A stretch of 41,888 nucleotides of DNA from a bacterium (GTDB lineage Bacteria; Campylobacterota; Campylobacteria; Campylobacterales; Sulfurimonadaceae), in the NCBI GenBank assembly GCA_018824305.1, contig JAHJGM010000023.1, positions 1 to 41,888 of the forward strand, read 5' to 3'. The notes under the pieces are model-generated. The model was not told where the DNA came from, made no database searches, and worked only from the letters and a program-made list of their open reading frames with translations. The position numbers and the translations under genes were made by a program. Of the stretch, positions 28,314-36,570 are shown piece after piece. How positions within the stretch are numbered: position 1 is the first letter of the stretch; each line of letters opens with the position of its first letter.

Positions 28314-29366
28314 TTGAAACTTCTTGTCAGTGCTTTAGAGCACTCTGCAAATATCCACTTAAAAGCCTTAAAACAGGAGCTTAGCCCTGATGTCGAGTTT
28401 ATAGGCATCTTTGATGAAGAGCTTGGAGAACCCGTCATCGACCTCTCCTCTTTGGCGATCATGGGGTTTGTGGATGCCATCAAAAAACTAAGATTTTTTT
28501 TCAAGCTCAATGCTCAAATGGTCGAAATGGCAAAAGACGCAGATAAGATCCTCCTCATGGACTCTTCGGGATTCAATCTTCCTCTGGCAAAGAAGATAAG
28601 AAAAAAATATCCGAATAAAGAGATCATCTACTACATCCTCCCTCAGGCTTGGGCTTGGAAACAAAAACGTATCCCTGTTTTGGAACGTACCATAACTTAT
28701 CTTGCATCCATCCTGCCTTTTGAAAAAAGCTACTATTCAGAAAATGCCCCTATTACCTATGTAGGTCATCCTCTTTTAGATGAGATAAAAGAGTTCAAAG
28801 AAACACTTTCAAATACTAAAAAAATAGCTTTTATGCCGGGAAGCCGCAGGGGTGAAATAAGAAAACTTATGCCTGTTTTTCAAGAATTAAGAGAAAAACT
28901 TGATTGTGAGGCGTATATTATCGTTCCAAAACAGTTCACTAAAGAAGATATAAAAGAAGTTTACGGTACCCTATCAGAATTTAAAATTGTTCACGATACA
29001 CATCAGACTTTAAGAGAGTGTGACTTCGCTTTTATCTGTAGCGGGACAGCTACTTTAGAGGCAGCACTCATTGGTATTCCGTTTATTTTAAGCTACATAG
29101 CAAAGCCGCTTGATTATTTTATAGCGAGTCGTCTTGTCAAGCTTGATTACATCGGACTTAGCAATATAATGTTTGACAAATTCAAAGGTGAAGCGCTTCA
29201 TCCAGAGTTCATCCAAGATGAAGTGACGGCTGACAACCTTTTAGAAGCATACCAAAAGTTTGACAGAGAAAAATTTCTGAACAATTCAAAAGAGTTACGA
29301 AAATACTTAGGCCACGGAAGTTCAAAAACCGTTGCATCAATCATAGAGGAAAAGAATGAAGATTAA
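28314..29366 (+). CDS. lpxB: Lipid-A-disaccharide synthase
   Basis: A 350-residue GT19 glycosyltransferase that joins a UDP-linked and a lipid X-type acylated sugar into the lipid A disaccharide at the inner face of the cytoplasmic membrane. Family patches are YYILPQAWAWKQKRIPVLE, FEKSYY, YVGHPLLDE, MPGSRRGEI and CSGTATLEAALIGIPFILSY. It is somewhat shorter than E. coli LpxB (382), common in this lineage. The start is TTG with an AAAAAGG site 7-8 bases upstream. Its 3' end overlaps the next gene by 11 bases, the first of four coupled genes. Confidence 0.95.
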   Translation: MKLLVSALEHSANIHLKALKQELSPDVEFIGIFDEELGEPVIDLSSLAIMGFVDAIKKLRFFFKLNAQMVEMAKDADKILLMDSSGFNLPLAKKIRKKYPNKEIIYYILPQAWAWKQKRIPVLERTITYLASILPFEKSYYSENAPITYVGHPLLDEIKEFKETLSNTKKIAFMPGSRRGEIRKLMPVFQELREKLDCEAYIIVPKQFTKEDIKEVYGTLSEFKIVHDTHQTLRECDFAFICSGTATLEAALIGIPFILSYIAKPLDYFIASRLVKLDYIGLSNIMFDKFKGEALHPEFIQDEVTADNLLEAYQKFDREKFLNNSKELRKYLGHGSSKTVASIIEEKNED

Positions 29367-30447
29367 TTTTATTGATTTACAGGCGCAGTATCAAGAGTAT
29401 AAAACTGAAATAGACAAAGAGGTAAGCGAAGTCTTTACAAGTGCGGGATTCATCGGCGGACCGAAACTAGACAGCTTTGAAAAGAACATCGCAGCTTTCA
29501 CGGGTGTAAAACACGCTATCGGCTGCAGCAGCGGGACTGATGCACTTCTTTTGGCTCTTATGGCTCTTGACATCAAAGCGGGCGATGAAGTGATCACGAC
29601 TCCTTTTACCTTTATTGCGACTGCCGAAGTCATAGCATTTTTGGATGCTAAACCCGTATTTGTCGACATCGATGAAAAATCATATAACATAGATGCATCT
29701 AAAATAGAATCTCTCATCACTGCAAACACAAAAGCGATCATCCCTGTTTCTCTTTACGGTCAATGTGCGGACATGGACGAGCTCAATGCTATTGCAGACA
29801 AACACGGTATCACGGTCATCGAAGATGCATGTCAAAGCTTCGGTGCGGAGTATAAAGGCAAAAAATCTTGTGCTCTTTCAGCTATCGGCTGTACAAGTTT
29901 CTTCCCGTCCAAACCTCTTGGTGCTTATGGTGACGGCGGAGCTATCTTTACAGACAACGACGAACTGGCAAGCAAAATGAGAATGCTTTTAAATCATGGA
30001 CAAAACGAAAGATACAAACACAAATATATCGGTATCAACGGTCGTCTTGATGCTGTTCAAGCTGCTATTCTTGATGTCAAACTTCGCCATTTTGACAAAG
30101 AGGTAAAACTTCGTCAAGAGATCGGACAAAGATACTCGCTTTTACTCAAAGATGCGGGCGTTACGACTCCACATGTAAAAGATGACAGAACAAGCGTGTA
30201 CGCGCAATACTCAGTGAGAGTAAAAGACAGAGCGGCGATGGTAGCAAAACTCAGCGAAAAATCGATCCCGACTGCGGTTCACTATCCGATGCCTCTTCAC
30301 CTTCAAGAAGCATTTATCTACCTTGGCTATAAAGAGGGAGATTTCCCTATATCTGAAAGAGTTTCAAATGAGATCATGTCACTTCCTATGAGTCCTTATC
30401 TTACAGATGAACAACAAGAGTTTATAGTAGAAGCGATCAAAGGATAA
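29356..30447 (+). CDS. gnnB: DegT/DnrJ/EryC1 sugar aminotransferase (GnnB-like)
   Basis: A 363-residue PLP-dependent aminotransferase of the sugar-nucleotide class. The PLP lysine is K186 in SFFPSKPLGAYGDGGA; EDACQSFG carries the cofactor-binding acidic residue, and GCSSGTDAL the phosphate loop. Such enzymes aminate 3- or 4-keto sugars. The neighbours decide the likely substrate: between lpxB and an oxidoreductase gene, next to an LpxA-like gene, as with gnnA/gnnB in Acidithiobacillus ferrooxidans, where UDP-GlcNAc is converted to its 3-amino derivative for amide-linked lipid A. An O-antigen role (WbpE-like) is the alternative. GAGGAAAAG precedes ATG. Confidence 0.82.
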   Translation: MKINFIDLQAQYQEYKTEIDKEVSEVFTSAGFIGGPKLDSFEKNIAAFTGVKHAIGCSSGTDALLLALMALDIKAGDEVITTPFTFIATAEVIAFLDAKPVFVDIDEKSYNIDASKIESLITANTKAIIPVSLYGQCADMDELNAIADKHGITVIEDACQSFGAEYKGKKSCALSAIGCTSFFPSKPLGAYGDGGAIFTDNDELASKMRMLLNHGQNERYKHKYIGINGRLDAVQAAILDVKLRHFDKEVKLRQEIGQRYSLLLKDAGVTTPHVKDDRTSVYAQYSVRVKDRAAMVAKLSEKSIPTAVHYPMPLHLQEAFIYLGYKEGDFPISERVSNEIMSLPMSPYLTDEQQEFIVEAIKG

Positions 30448-30449
30448 GT

Positions 30450-31346
30450 ATGATTAAAATAGCGATTATCGGTCTTGGAGCGATGGGGAAAAACCATTAC
30501 CGTATACTAAGTATGCTTGACGGTGTAGAGGTCTGTGCACTTTGTGACGTCGTACAAAACGACCCGTACAAAGAACCGTTTTTTAATGATGTGGATGAGA
30601 TGCTTAACTCTGCAAAACCGGATGCGGTCATTATCGCCGTGCCTACATTTCTACATAAAGAGGTAGCTCTCAAGTGTGCGGCAAAAGGCGTGCATATCTT
30701 CATAGAAAAACCTGCAGCTTCGACAGTCGCTGATGCAAAAGATATCTTAAGTGCGGTAAATGCGGCAGAGATCAAAAGCTGTGTCGGACATGTCGAGAGA
30801 TTCAACCCAGTCGTTCAGGCTTTAAAAAACGAGCTTGCAAGCAAAGAGATATTTTCAGTCGCTATTACCCGTGTCGGGCCGTTTCCTCCACGTATCGCAG
30901 ATGTAGGAGTGTTGACAGACCTTTCAGTGCATGACATCGACCTTATCCGTTTCATCACGCATAAAGATATCCTTGACCAAGCTATTTTCAAATCAAGAAA
31001 GATCCATAACCACCACGAAGACAATGCCGTGCTTAGTTTCGAGCTTACGGACTCCGTCATCGCAAACATCACGACAAATTGGCTTACTCCGTTTAAAAAA
31101 CGCTGTATAGAGGTCGCTTGTCAAGACTCTTACTTCGAAGCCGATCTTATCGCACAAAGCTTGACTGAATACTCATCATTCAGCGTAAACAACTCTTATG
31201 TGGTAAGAGGCTGTCACATCAAAAAAGATGAGCCGCTTATCAAAGAGCTTGAGACTTTCGTGGCGTATCTAAAAACTGGTGAACGCGGTTCACTTGCATC
31301 GATCGAAGACAGCATCATCACTTTAAAAATCGCAATCCAATCATGA
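30450..31346 (+). CDS. gnnA: Gfo/Idh/MocA sugar-nucleotide oxidoreductase (GnnA-like)
   Basis: A 298-residue NAD(P)-dependent dehydrogenase. The Rossmann motif is GLGAMG (residues 8-13), and the family EKP motif includes K87. The C-terminal substrate domain contains LTDLSVHDIDLIRF with the expected His. GnnA oxidises the 3-OH of UDP-GlcNAc so that GnnB can add an amino group. It starts two bases after gnnB with AAAGGATAAG ahead of ATG, and overlaps the next gene by 4 bases. Substrate identity is inferred from the cluster, and WbpB-like O-antigen chemistry is possible. Confidence 0.82.
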   Translation: MIKIAIIGLGAMGKNHYRILSMLDGVEVCALCDVVQNDPYKEPFFNDVDEMLNSAKPDAVIIAVPTFLHKEVALKCAAKGVHIFIEKPAASTVADAKDILSAVNAAEIKSCVGHVERFNPVVQALKNELASKEIFSVAITRVGPFPPRIADVGVLTDLSVHDIDLIRFITHKDILDQAIFKSRKIHNHHEDNAVLSFELTDSVIANITTNWLTPFKKRCIEVACQDSYFEADLIAQSLTEYSSFSVNNSYVVRGCHIKKDEPLIKELETFVAYLKTGERGSLASIEDSIITLKIAIQS

Positions 31347-32068
31347 TAGATAAGACTACCATCATCGAAGCCGGTGCTTCCATCGCAGAGAACGTCAATA
31401 TAGGCCCTTTTTGTTTCATAGGTAAGGATGTCGTTATCGATTCGGGCGTGAGTATCGCTTCAAATGTGATCATCAAAGGTAAAACAAAGATCGAAGAGAA
31501 CATGAAGATCTTCAGTTTTGCTACGATCGGGCATGAAAACTCTACCATTCGCATCGGCAAGAACACACATGTAAGAGAGTTTGCCCAAATAGGGACACAA
31601 GAGAGCGAAGAAAACAAAAGCATAGATATCAGTAACGACAACTTCATCATGGCTTACGTGCAGATCATGAGCGGTGTGAAGATAGCAAACAACTGTGTCC
31701 TTACAAATGCGGTCAGACTCTATGAAAACGTTACATGTGCGGAACGTGTCATCATCGGCGGGCTGAGTACCGTAGAGGCGAACAACAACATCGGTACAGG
31801 CGTGATGATCGGCGGAGCTTCATTTGTAAACCATGACGTCCCTCCCTTTTGTCTAGTCGAAGGAAACCGTTCAAGTATCAAGGGTCTTAACATCATAGGT
31901 CTCAGACGCAGACTGCAAAATCTTGATGATATAGAAGATATAAAAGCCGCATACAAAAAACTCATCAACCACGGTGTCGATAAAGAGATGGCGGCAAAAG
32001 TCGAACAAGAAAGTGCAAATAACTATGTCAAGTTGTTTGCAGAGTTCATTAAGAACAGCAACCTTTAA
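31343..32068 (+). CDS. LpxA-like left-handed beta-helix acyltransferase, catalytic His absent
   Basis: A 241-residue hexapeptide-repeat protein. Repeats of the I-G-x-x-x-x type run over residues about 5-165, then DVPPFCLVEGN and GLNIIGLRRR, the signature at the join to the C-terminal helices of LpxA. LpxA (UDP-GlcNAc acyltransferase) uses His125 in NAHIAHDC (E. coli). The aligned stretch here is YVQIMSGV: Q108 replaces His122 and S110 replaces His125, and N129 replaces His144. The early insertion loop is also shorter (241 versus 262 residues). So this is an LpxA homologue that either uses other chemistry, such as N-acylation of a 3-amino sugar, or is inactive. The conventional lpxA is expected elsewhere, next to fabZ. 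Overlap with gnnA suggests coupled translation. Confidence 0.8.
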   Translation: MIDKTTIIEAGASIAENVNIGPFCFIGKDVVIDSGVSIASNVIIKGKTKIEENMKIFSFATIGHENSTIRIGKNTHVREFAQIGTQESEENKSIDISNDNFIMAYVQIMSGVKIANNCVLTNAVRLYENVTCAERVIIGGLSTVEANNNIGTGVMIGGASFVNHDVPPFCLVEGNRSSIKGLNIIGLRRRLQNLDDIEDIKAAYKKLINHGVDKEMAAKVEQESANNYVKLFAEFIKNSNL

Positions 32069-32104
32069 AAAAGCTCAAACTGCCTTTTTAGCTGAAACTA
32101 GTTG

Positions 32105-33529
32105 CTATCCTTCATATTCAAATTGATCACGGATCAAGAGCATCCTATCTATATTTTGTAAAAATATTTCTACCAAGATAGGATCAAAATGTTTTGCTTT
32201 TTCCGCTTGAAAATACTCAACTATCTCTTCTGTCTCCCATGCTTTTTTATAAATCCTTTCACTCCCTAGTGCATCAAACACATCGGCAATGGCAGTAATA
32301 CGCCCAAAAATATGGATCTCTTCACCTGATAGAGCGTTGGGATAACCGGTACCGTCCCACCTCTCGTGGTGGGTATGCGACACTATAGCTGCAGCTTTTA
32401 AAATTGGTCTAGTAGAATTTTTCAATATGTTATAACCTGCAACAGGATGATTTTTCATGATCAACCATTCATCGTCATTCAGCAGATCTGCTTTAAGCAG
32501 GATACTGTCCGGGATACCTACTTTTCCTATATCATGCATCGGTGAGGCAGCATACAGTAAATGAACATCCTCTTCACTCAATCCTGCCAGTAAGGCAAGC
32601 TCTTTGGAATACTCGGCGACTCGTCTTATATGAGAGCCTGTCTCCTTTGATCTAGTCTCAGCTATCTCTCCGATTTTATTAATAATCTCTTTTTGGGTAT
32701 CTTCGACCTCTTTTTTAATATTCACAATATCTGTCACATCATGTCTTACAGCCAAATATTCGACAACTTCTTCATTCTTATTAAAAATGGGTACAATCGT
32801 ACTATTTACATAAAAAATCTTTCCATCTTTGGCAAGATTTTTAAACTGACCTTTCCATGTTTTACCGCTAGTGATGGTCTCCCATAGCTCTTTGTAAAAT
32901 CTCTCTTGCGTATTGGGATGTCTCATTATGTTATGGGAGTGTCCGATCAACTCCTCTTTTGTATAACCGGATAATTCACAAAACTGTTGATTGACATAGG
33001 TTATTTTACCATCCGTATCAGCACGAGAGAGTATATTGCTTTCATCGATCGCATATTGATAAGACAAGGATGTTCTATAAGCTTCACTAAAATTTTCATT
33101 AGAGATGTTCAGATCCTTTGCCAGCTGCTGTTTTATGATTTCAAGTTCTGTAACATCTGTCCTAATACCTATATACTCAATAATATTGCCGTCACAGTCG
33201 ACGATCGGATTTATGACAGTATTGACATAGTATGCTTCGCCATTTTTCTTTTTATTTTTTACTTTTCCCGTCCAGGACTTTTTATTTTGTATGGTTTCCC
33301 ACATCTCTTTAAAGGTATGAGAGGGCATATCAGGATGTCTTACAATATTATGTGATTTACCGATAAGCTCATCTTTTAAATAACCTGAAATCTCACAAAA
33401 CTTATCATTTACATAAGTGATAATACCTTGAACATCGGTTTTAGAAACAATACTGCTGATATCGACTGCCTCTTTGTACTCATTTAAAATTTTCTGACTA
33501 CATGTTATCGCTATAGCTTCTGTCTGCAT
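32105..33529 (-). CDS. PAS-PAS-HD-GYP cyclic-di-GMP phosphodiesterase
   Basis: A 474-residue cytoplasmic protein. Two PAS domains lie at about 18-130 and 155-275; both have the ITYVN...FCE.SGY...ELIG...HNI motif followed by RHP. The HD-GYP domain (about 280-465) keeps the conserved residues: H in GSHIRRV, HD in MHDIGKVGIP, HHERWDGTGYP and IADVFDAL. HD-GYP enzymes hydrolyse cyclic-di-GMP to GMP, using a two- or three-metal site. The PAS type is the Aer-like group, so oxygen or redox control via a flavin is possible. The next gene upstream on the same strand is the chemoreceptor, 14 bases away, so it may belong to the same transcript. Confidence 0.92.
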   Translation of the reverse strand: MQTEAIAITCSQKILNEYKEAVDISSIVSKTDVQGIITYVNDKFCEISGYLKDELIGKSHNIVRHPDMPSHTFKEMWETIQNKKSWTGKVKNKKKNGEAYYVNTVINPIVDCDGNIIEYIGIRTDVTELEIIKQQLAKDLNISNENFSEAYRTSLSYQYAIDESNILSRADTDGKITYVNQQFCELSGYTKEELIGHSHNIMRHPNTQERFYKELWETITSGKTWKGQFKNLAKDGKIFYVNSTIVPIFNKNEEVVEYLAVRHDVTDIVNIKKEVEDTQKEIINKIGEIAETRSKETGSHIRRVAEYSKELALLAGLSEEDVHLLYAASPMHDIGKVGIPDSILLKADLLNDDEWLIMKNHPVAGYNILKNSTRPILKAAAIVSHTHHERWDGTGYPNALSGEEIHIFGRITAIADVFDALGSERIYKKAWETEEIVEYFQAEKAKHFDPILVEIFLQNIDRMLLIRDQFEYEG

Positions 33530-33543
33530 AATATCTTCTTTCT

Positions 33544-34962
33544 TTACTCGTCTATCATCTGTATAGCTAATTCAAATAACTCACCGCTAGCGATCTCCAT
33601 CTCTTTGAAATCTTTTAAAATAATATCTTTCTGTGCGATGCAAGTATCCTCATCTTCAACACATTTTACAGCTTCTCTCACTTTGTTATGTACAACCGCA
33701 TGATGCTGTTCTATCTTTTTATAACTCTGTGTATGTCCAAACTGTTTTTTACCTTCTTCATCATACCACTTGCCAAAACGGCATTCATGATGCGTACCAA
33801 ACTCTGTATTCTTTTTACCAATATTGATAGAAGTATACGCATTTGCTTTAAAAAGAATATGATCGATCATTATAAGGTTTATAAATATTCGGTCTTTTAT
33901 ACTTTGGATTTGGCCTTCTATATTTTCATTTGTATCACGAAGCTGCATCATACTGCTACTAAAGACATTCATCAGTTCACTAAAATCACGCACCACTTCA
34001 CGCATAGATTCAGAACTCGTCGACATCTCCATACTCTCTTGTTGCAAGACTTGCACTGTTGCTCTTATCTCTGCAGTAGCTTTTTGCGTACGTTCAGCCA
34101 GTTTTCTCACTTCATCTGCAACAACGGCAAATCCACGTCCATGCTCTCCCGCACGTGCTGCTTCTATAGCAGCATTAAGAGCTAAAAGATTTGTCTGATC
34201 TGAAATATCACTAATAAGATCGATCACTGCCGTGATCTCTTGAGTGCGCTCTTCCAAAGAATGTGTAGCATTAGCATTATAATCTAGCAGTTCATTAAGT
34301 CCATTGAGTTTATCTCCGACATCTTGTGACTCTTTTGCACGCTGTATAGTCATTTGTGTCGCATTTTTAACATTTTCTGAAATCTTTTCCAACTTATCAG
34401 TATTGCTTTTAAAACTTGTATTAAGAGATTGAAGTTGTTCATTATTTTTATTCACTGCACTTAACTCTGCATTTAGTTGTACTCTCATCTGTGTCGTATA
34501 ATTCGTGTTCATGACATCAATACTTTCATTGATTTTATTACCTGCAAAAATAAATGCTGAATTCAATCCTACAATATTGAATTTTCTAAAAAACTCATTA
34601 CTACCTGCATATTCTATTGCAGTAGACATTTCACGCATAAATGTTTCCATCTGGTCTATAAGATTGTTGATTTGATGACAAATAAGACCCGCTTTACCAT
34701 TATCTGATATCTCAGTTACACGACTCTCAAGATTTCCATGAACGGCACTATCTAAAACTGCTATCGATTTATCCATACAATTTTTGAGACCAAGTAGAGA
34801 AATATTAAAAAATACACCCAAGCCTGCATATAAAAATAATAGTATCGTATCAACTGTACTAAATCCATCAAAGATAAGTTTTATAAAATAGCCAAAAACA
34901 AAAGTAACAAAAATTGTATATCCTACGAGTTGAAGTTTAGATAGATAAGACAAATTTGTCAT
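33544..34962 (-). CDS. Methyl-accepting chemotaxis protein with CZB zinc domain
   Basis: A 472-residue chemoreceptor. Two hydrophobic segments (about 11-31 and 36-56) form a hairpin with almost no periplasmic part, so it must sense from inside or through a partner. A HAMP-like stretch follows, then the signalling domain with the conserved tip [40 protein letters not shown]. Residues about 370-470 are a CZB domain with the expected 3-His/1-Cys zinc set ([27 protein letters not shown]); CZB domains have been linked to hypochlorite and zinc sensing. GGGGG precedes ATG. It overlaps the PAS gene upstream by 26 bases, resembling the CetA/CetB two-part energy-taxis receptor of C. jejuni. Confidence 0.92.
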   Translation of the reverse strand: MTNLSYLSKLQLVGYTIFVTFVFGYFIKLIFDGFSTVDTILLFLYAGLGVFFNISLLGLKNCMDKSIAVLDSAVHGNLESRVTEISDNGKAGLICHQINNLIDQMETFMREMSTAIEYAGSNEFFRKFNIVGLNSAFIFAGNKINESIDVMNTNYTTQMRVQLNAELSAVNKNNEQLQSLNTSFKSNTDKLEKISENVKNATQMTIQRAKESQDVGDKLNGLNELLDYNANATHSLEERTQEITAVIDLISDISDQTNLLALNAAIEAARAGEHGRGFAVVADEVRKLAERTQKATAEIRATVQVLQQESMEMSTSSESMREVVRDFSELMNVFSSSMMQLRDTNENIEGQIQSIKDRIFINLIMIDHILFKANAYTSINIGKKNTEFGTHHECRFGKWYDEEGKKQFGHTQSYKKIEQHHAVVHNKVREAVKCVEDEDTCIAQKDIILKDFKEMEIASGELFELAIQMIDE

Positions 34963-35419
34963 AACGACCCCCGTTTTTTACAAGTAAATCATTAAACATC
35001 TTTTCTGACGCACCCATTCCAACACTTTTTTCTGCATGTAACAACTGTTTATAAACCGGTTTAATGATATCGATAGCTTGACGAGAGGGCTTTCTTCTGA
35101 CAGAATAATATCCGACGATATTTCCTTTGCTATCGTATGATGGTGTAACATTTGCAAAAACCCAATAATAATCACCGTTTTTAGCTCTGTTGATAACATA
35201 TGCATAGATCTCTTTACCTTGGCTCACCGTATCCCATAAGAGTTTGAAAACAATTTTTGGCATCTCAGGATGACGGATTATATTGTGTGGAGCACCAATG
35301 AGCTCTTTTTCGCTATATCCTGCCATTTTTAAGAAAAGGTCGTTCCCGTATGTTATTTTCCCTTTTGTATCTGTTTTTGAAACTATTATTTCATTCTCAT
35401 TAAATTTCAACTCTCTCAT
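34937..35419 (-). CDS. CetB/Aer-like PAS sensor protein
   Basis: A 160-residue single PAS-domain protein. Core motifs are [38 protein letters not shown] and the AKNGDYYWV strand, typical of Aer-type PAS domains that bind FAD. A short tail after residue 120 probably contacts the receptor. In C. jejuni the PAS protein CetB signals through the membrane protein CetA; here the adjacent, overlapping chemoreceptor is the likely partner. AAAGGATC precedes ATG. The 149-base gap upstream is AT-rich and should contain the promoter of this three-gene minus unit. Confidence 0.85.
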   Translation of the reverse strand: MRELKFNENEIIVSKTDTKGKITYGNDLFLKMAGYSEKELIGAPHNIIRHPEMPKIVFKLLWDTVSQGKEIYAYVINRAKNGDYYWVFANVTPSYDSKGNIVGYYSVRRKPSRQAIDIIKPVYKQLLHAEKSVGMGASEKMFNDLLVKNGGRYDKFVLSI

Positions 35420-35568
35420 ACAATGATCCTTTAAAATTTTTGTGATGTTTATTAAAGTTTTTTTTTAATATTTTACGTATAAAATTGTAAAACAAAAAAG
35501 TGAGTAAATAGTGAGTTTATAAATTTAAAATAGTTTGTTGCATTTATTTAAATGTTGTATCTTTTATA

Positions 35569-36441
35569 TTAGAACTGTATAGGCAGGTAGAAACTCAGGT
35601 CGAACTCTTTGTCGTCTGAGAGATATTTGTTTTTATGGTAGATGGCGTATGAAGGTTTTGTCGTTGTCTCAAACTCACTTTTTAGAAGCCATTCGTGATA
35701 GACCCACTGGATGAACTTCAAAAAGTCACCCTTTTTCCCCTTCAAGTCAAACTTCGCATAAACACCGTCTGAGATGTTAAACCTCGGCAATCTGTCGCTG
35801 TCTACCTCATTTTTTGTAGCGATACATGCGACATACTGGCACTCATCAAGCGGAGTGATCGTCGGATTATCGTGAAAAAGTGCTATCTCCTGATACTCTT
35901 TAACATTGTGACTCAGTACCCAAGTCTCCAACTTCTGCCAGCTCTCTTCGATATTTTTAGTGTTGTAGCCTTTGTTTCTGATGTAATAACTTTGGATGAT
36001 GGGCATCTTTACAATGGTAGCCGTCACATCGCTAAAATCTGCAGTTGACTGCATCGCTCCTTTTGACTGCTGGAGTATCCAGTTGGAGTACAGTTTGTAA
36101 CCTCCGTTTTTCCACTCTTTTGGAGTCATACGAAAACGCTCTTTAAAAGCTTTGATAAAAGAGGACTGGGAACTGTAACCGCACATATTTGCTATGTTTG
36201 AGATAGTGGAGTATTTGTTGGTCAAAAGTAGGTTTGAGGCTTTTTGAAGACGTATGGACTTTATGCTTTCATAGATGTTTCTGCCAAACGCTTCTTTAAA
36301 GATCCTCTGCATATGAAACTTGCTCACACCGAAGTCTTGGCTCAGCTCGTCAATGTCTATATGCGTCTCGATATGAGTGTAGACATAGTACATGATATCA
36401 TTGGCGATTTTAGTTCTTCTTTGCAATGTTTCTTTCTTCAT
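35569..36441 (-). CDS. AraC-family regulator with GyrI-like effector domain
   Basis: A 290-residue transcription factor with the DNA-binding part first. Two helix-turn-helix units lie at about 10-110 (DIDELSQDFGVSKFHMQRIFKEAFG, then ISNIANMCGYSSQSSFIKAFKERFRMTPKEWKNG). Residues about 125-290 are a GyrI/Rob-like small-molecule-binding domain ending FYLPIQF. Rob and SoxS-type relatives respond to hydrophobic compounds or redox agents. It diverges from the biotin carboxylase gene across a 129-base spacer, so it might control itself or that gene; the sequence does not show operators. Confidence 0.9.
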   Translation of the reverse strand: MKKETLQRRTKIANDIMYYVYTHIETHIDIDELSQDFGVSKFHMQRIFKEAFGRNIYESIKSIRLQKASNLLLTNKYSTISNIANMCGYSSQSSFIKAFKERFRMTPKEWKNGGYKLYSNWILQQSKGAMQSTADFSDVTATIVKMPIIQSYYIRNKGYNTKNIEESWQKLETWVLSHNVKEYQEIALFHDNPTITPLDECQYVACIATKNEVDSDRLPRFNISDGVYAKFDLKGKKGDFLKFIQWVYHEWLLKSEFETTTKPSYAIYHKNKYLSDDKEFDLSFYLPIQF

Positions 36442-36531
36442 GACAATTATTGTAGCATAAACAGACTACTAAATTAGCATTAATAAACAACTATTTAAGC
36501 ATAAAAGAGGAAGAAGTTTTTTTTTGAAACA

Positions 36532-36539
36532 TATAAAAT
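36532..36539 (+). promoter_or_regulatory. Candidate promoter of biotin carboxylase gene
   Basis: TATAAAAT preceded by a run of nine T and GAAAC, 32 bases before the chosen ATG. This is a typical Campylobacterota -10 box with upstream T tract. Confidence 0.5.
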
Positions 36540-36570
36540 AGTGCCATCAAAACAAAGGAGAACTTATCCG

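Noticed and set aside
33688-34185. 165-residue frame opposite the chemoreceptor
   Set aside because: It is antisense to the highly conserved signalling domain; the openness follows from the codon pattern of the real gene.
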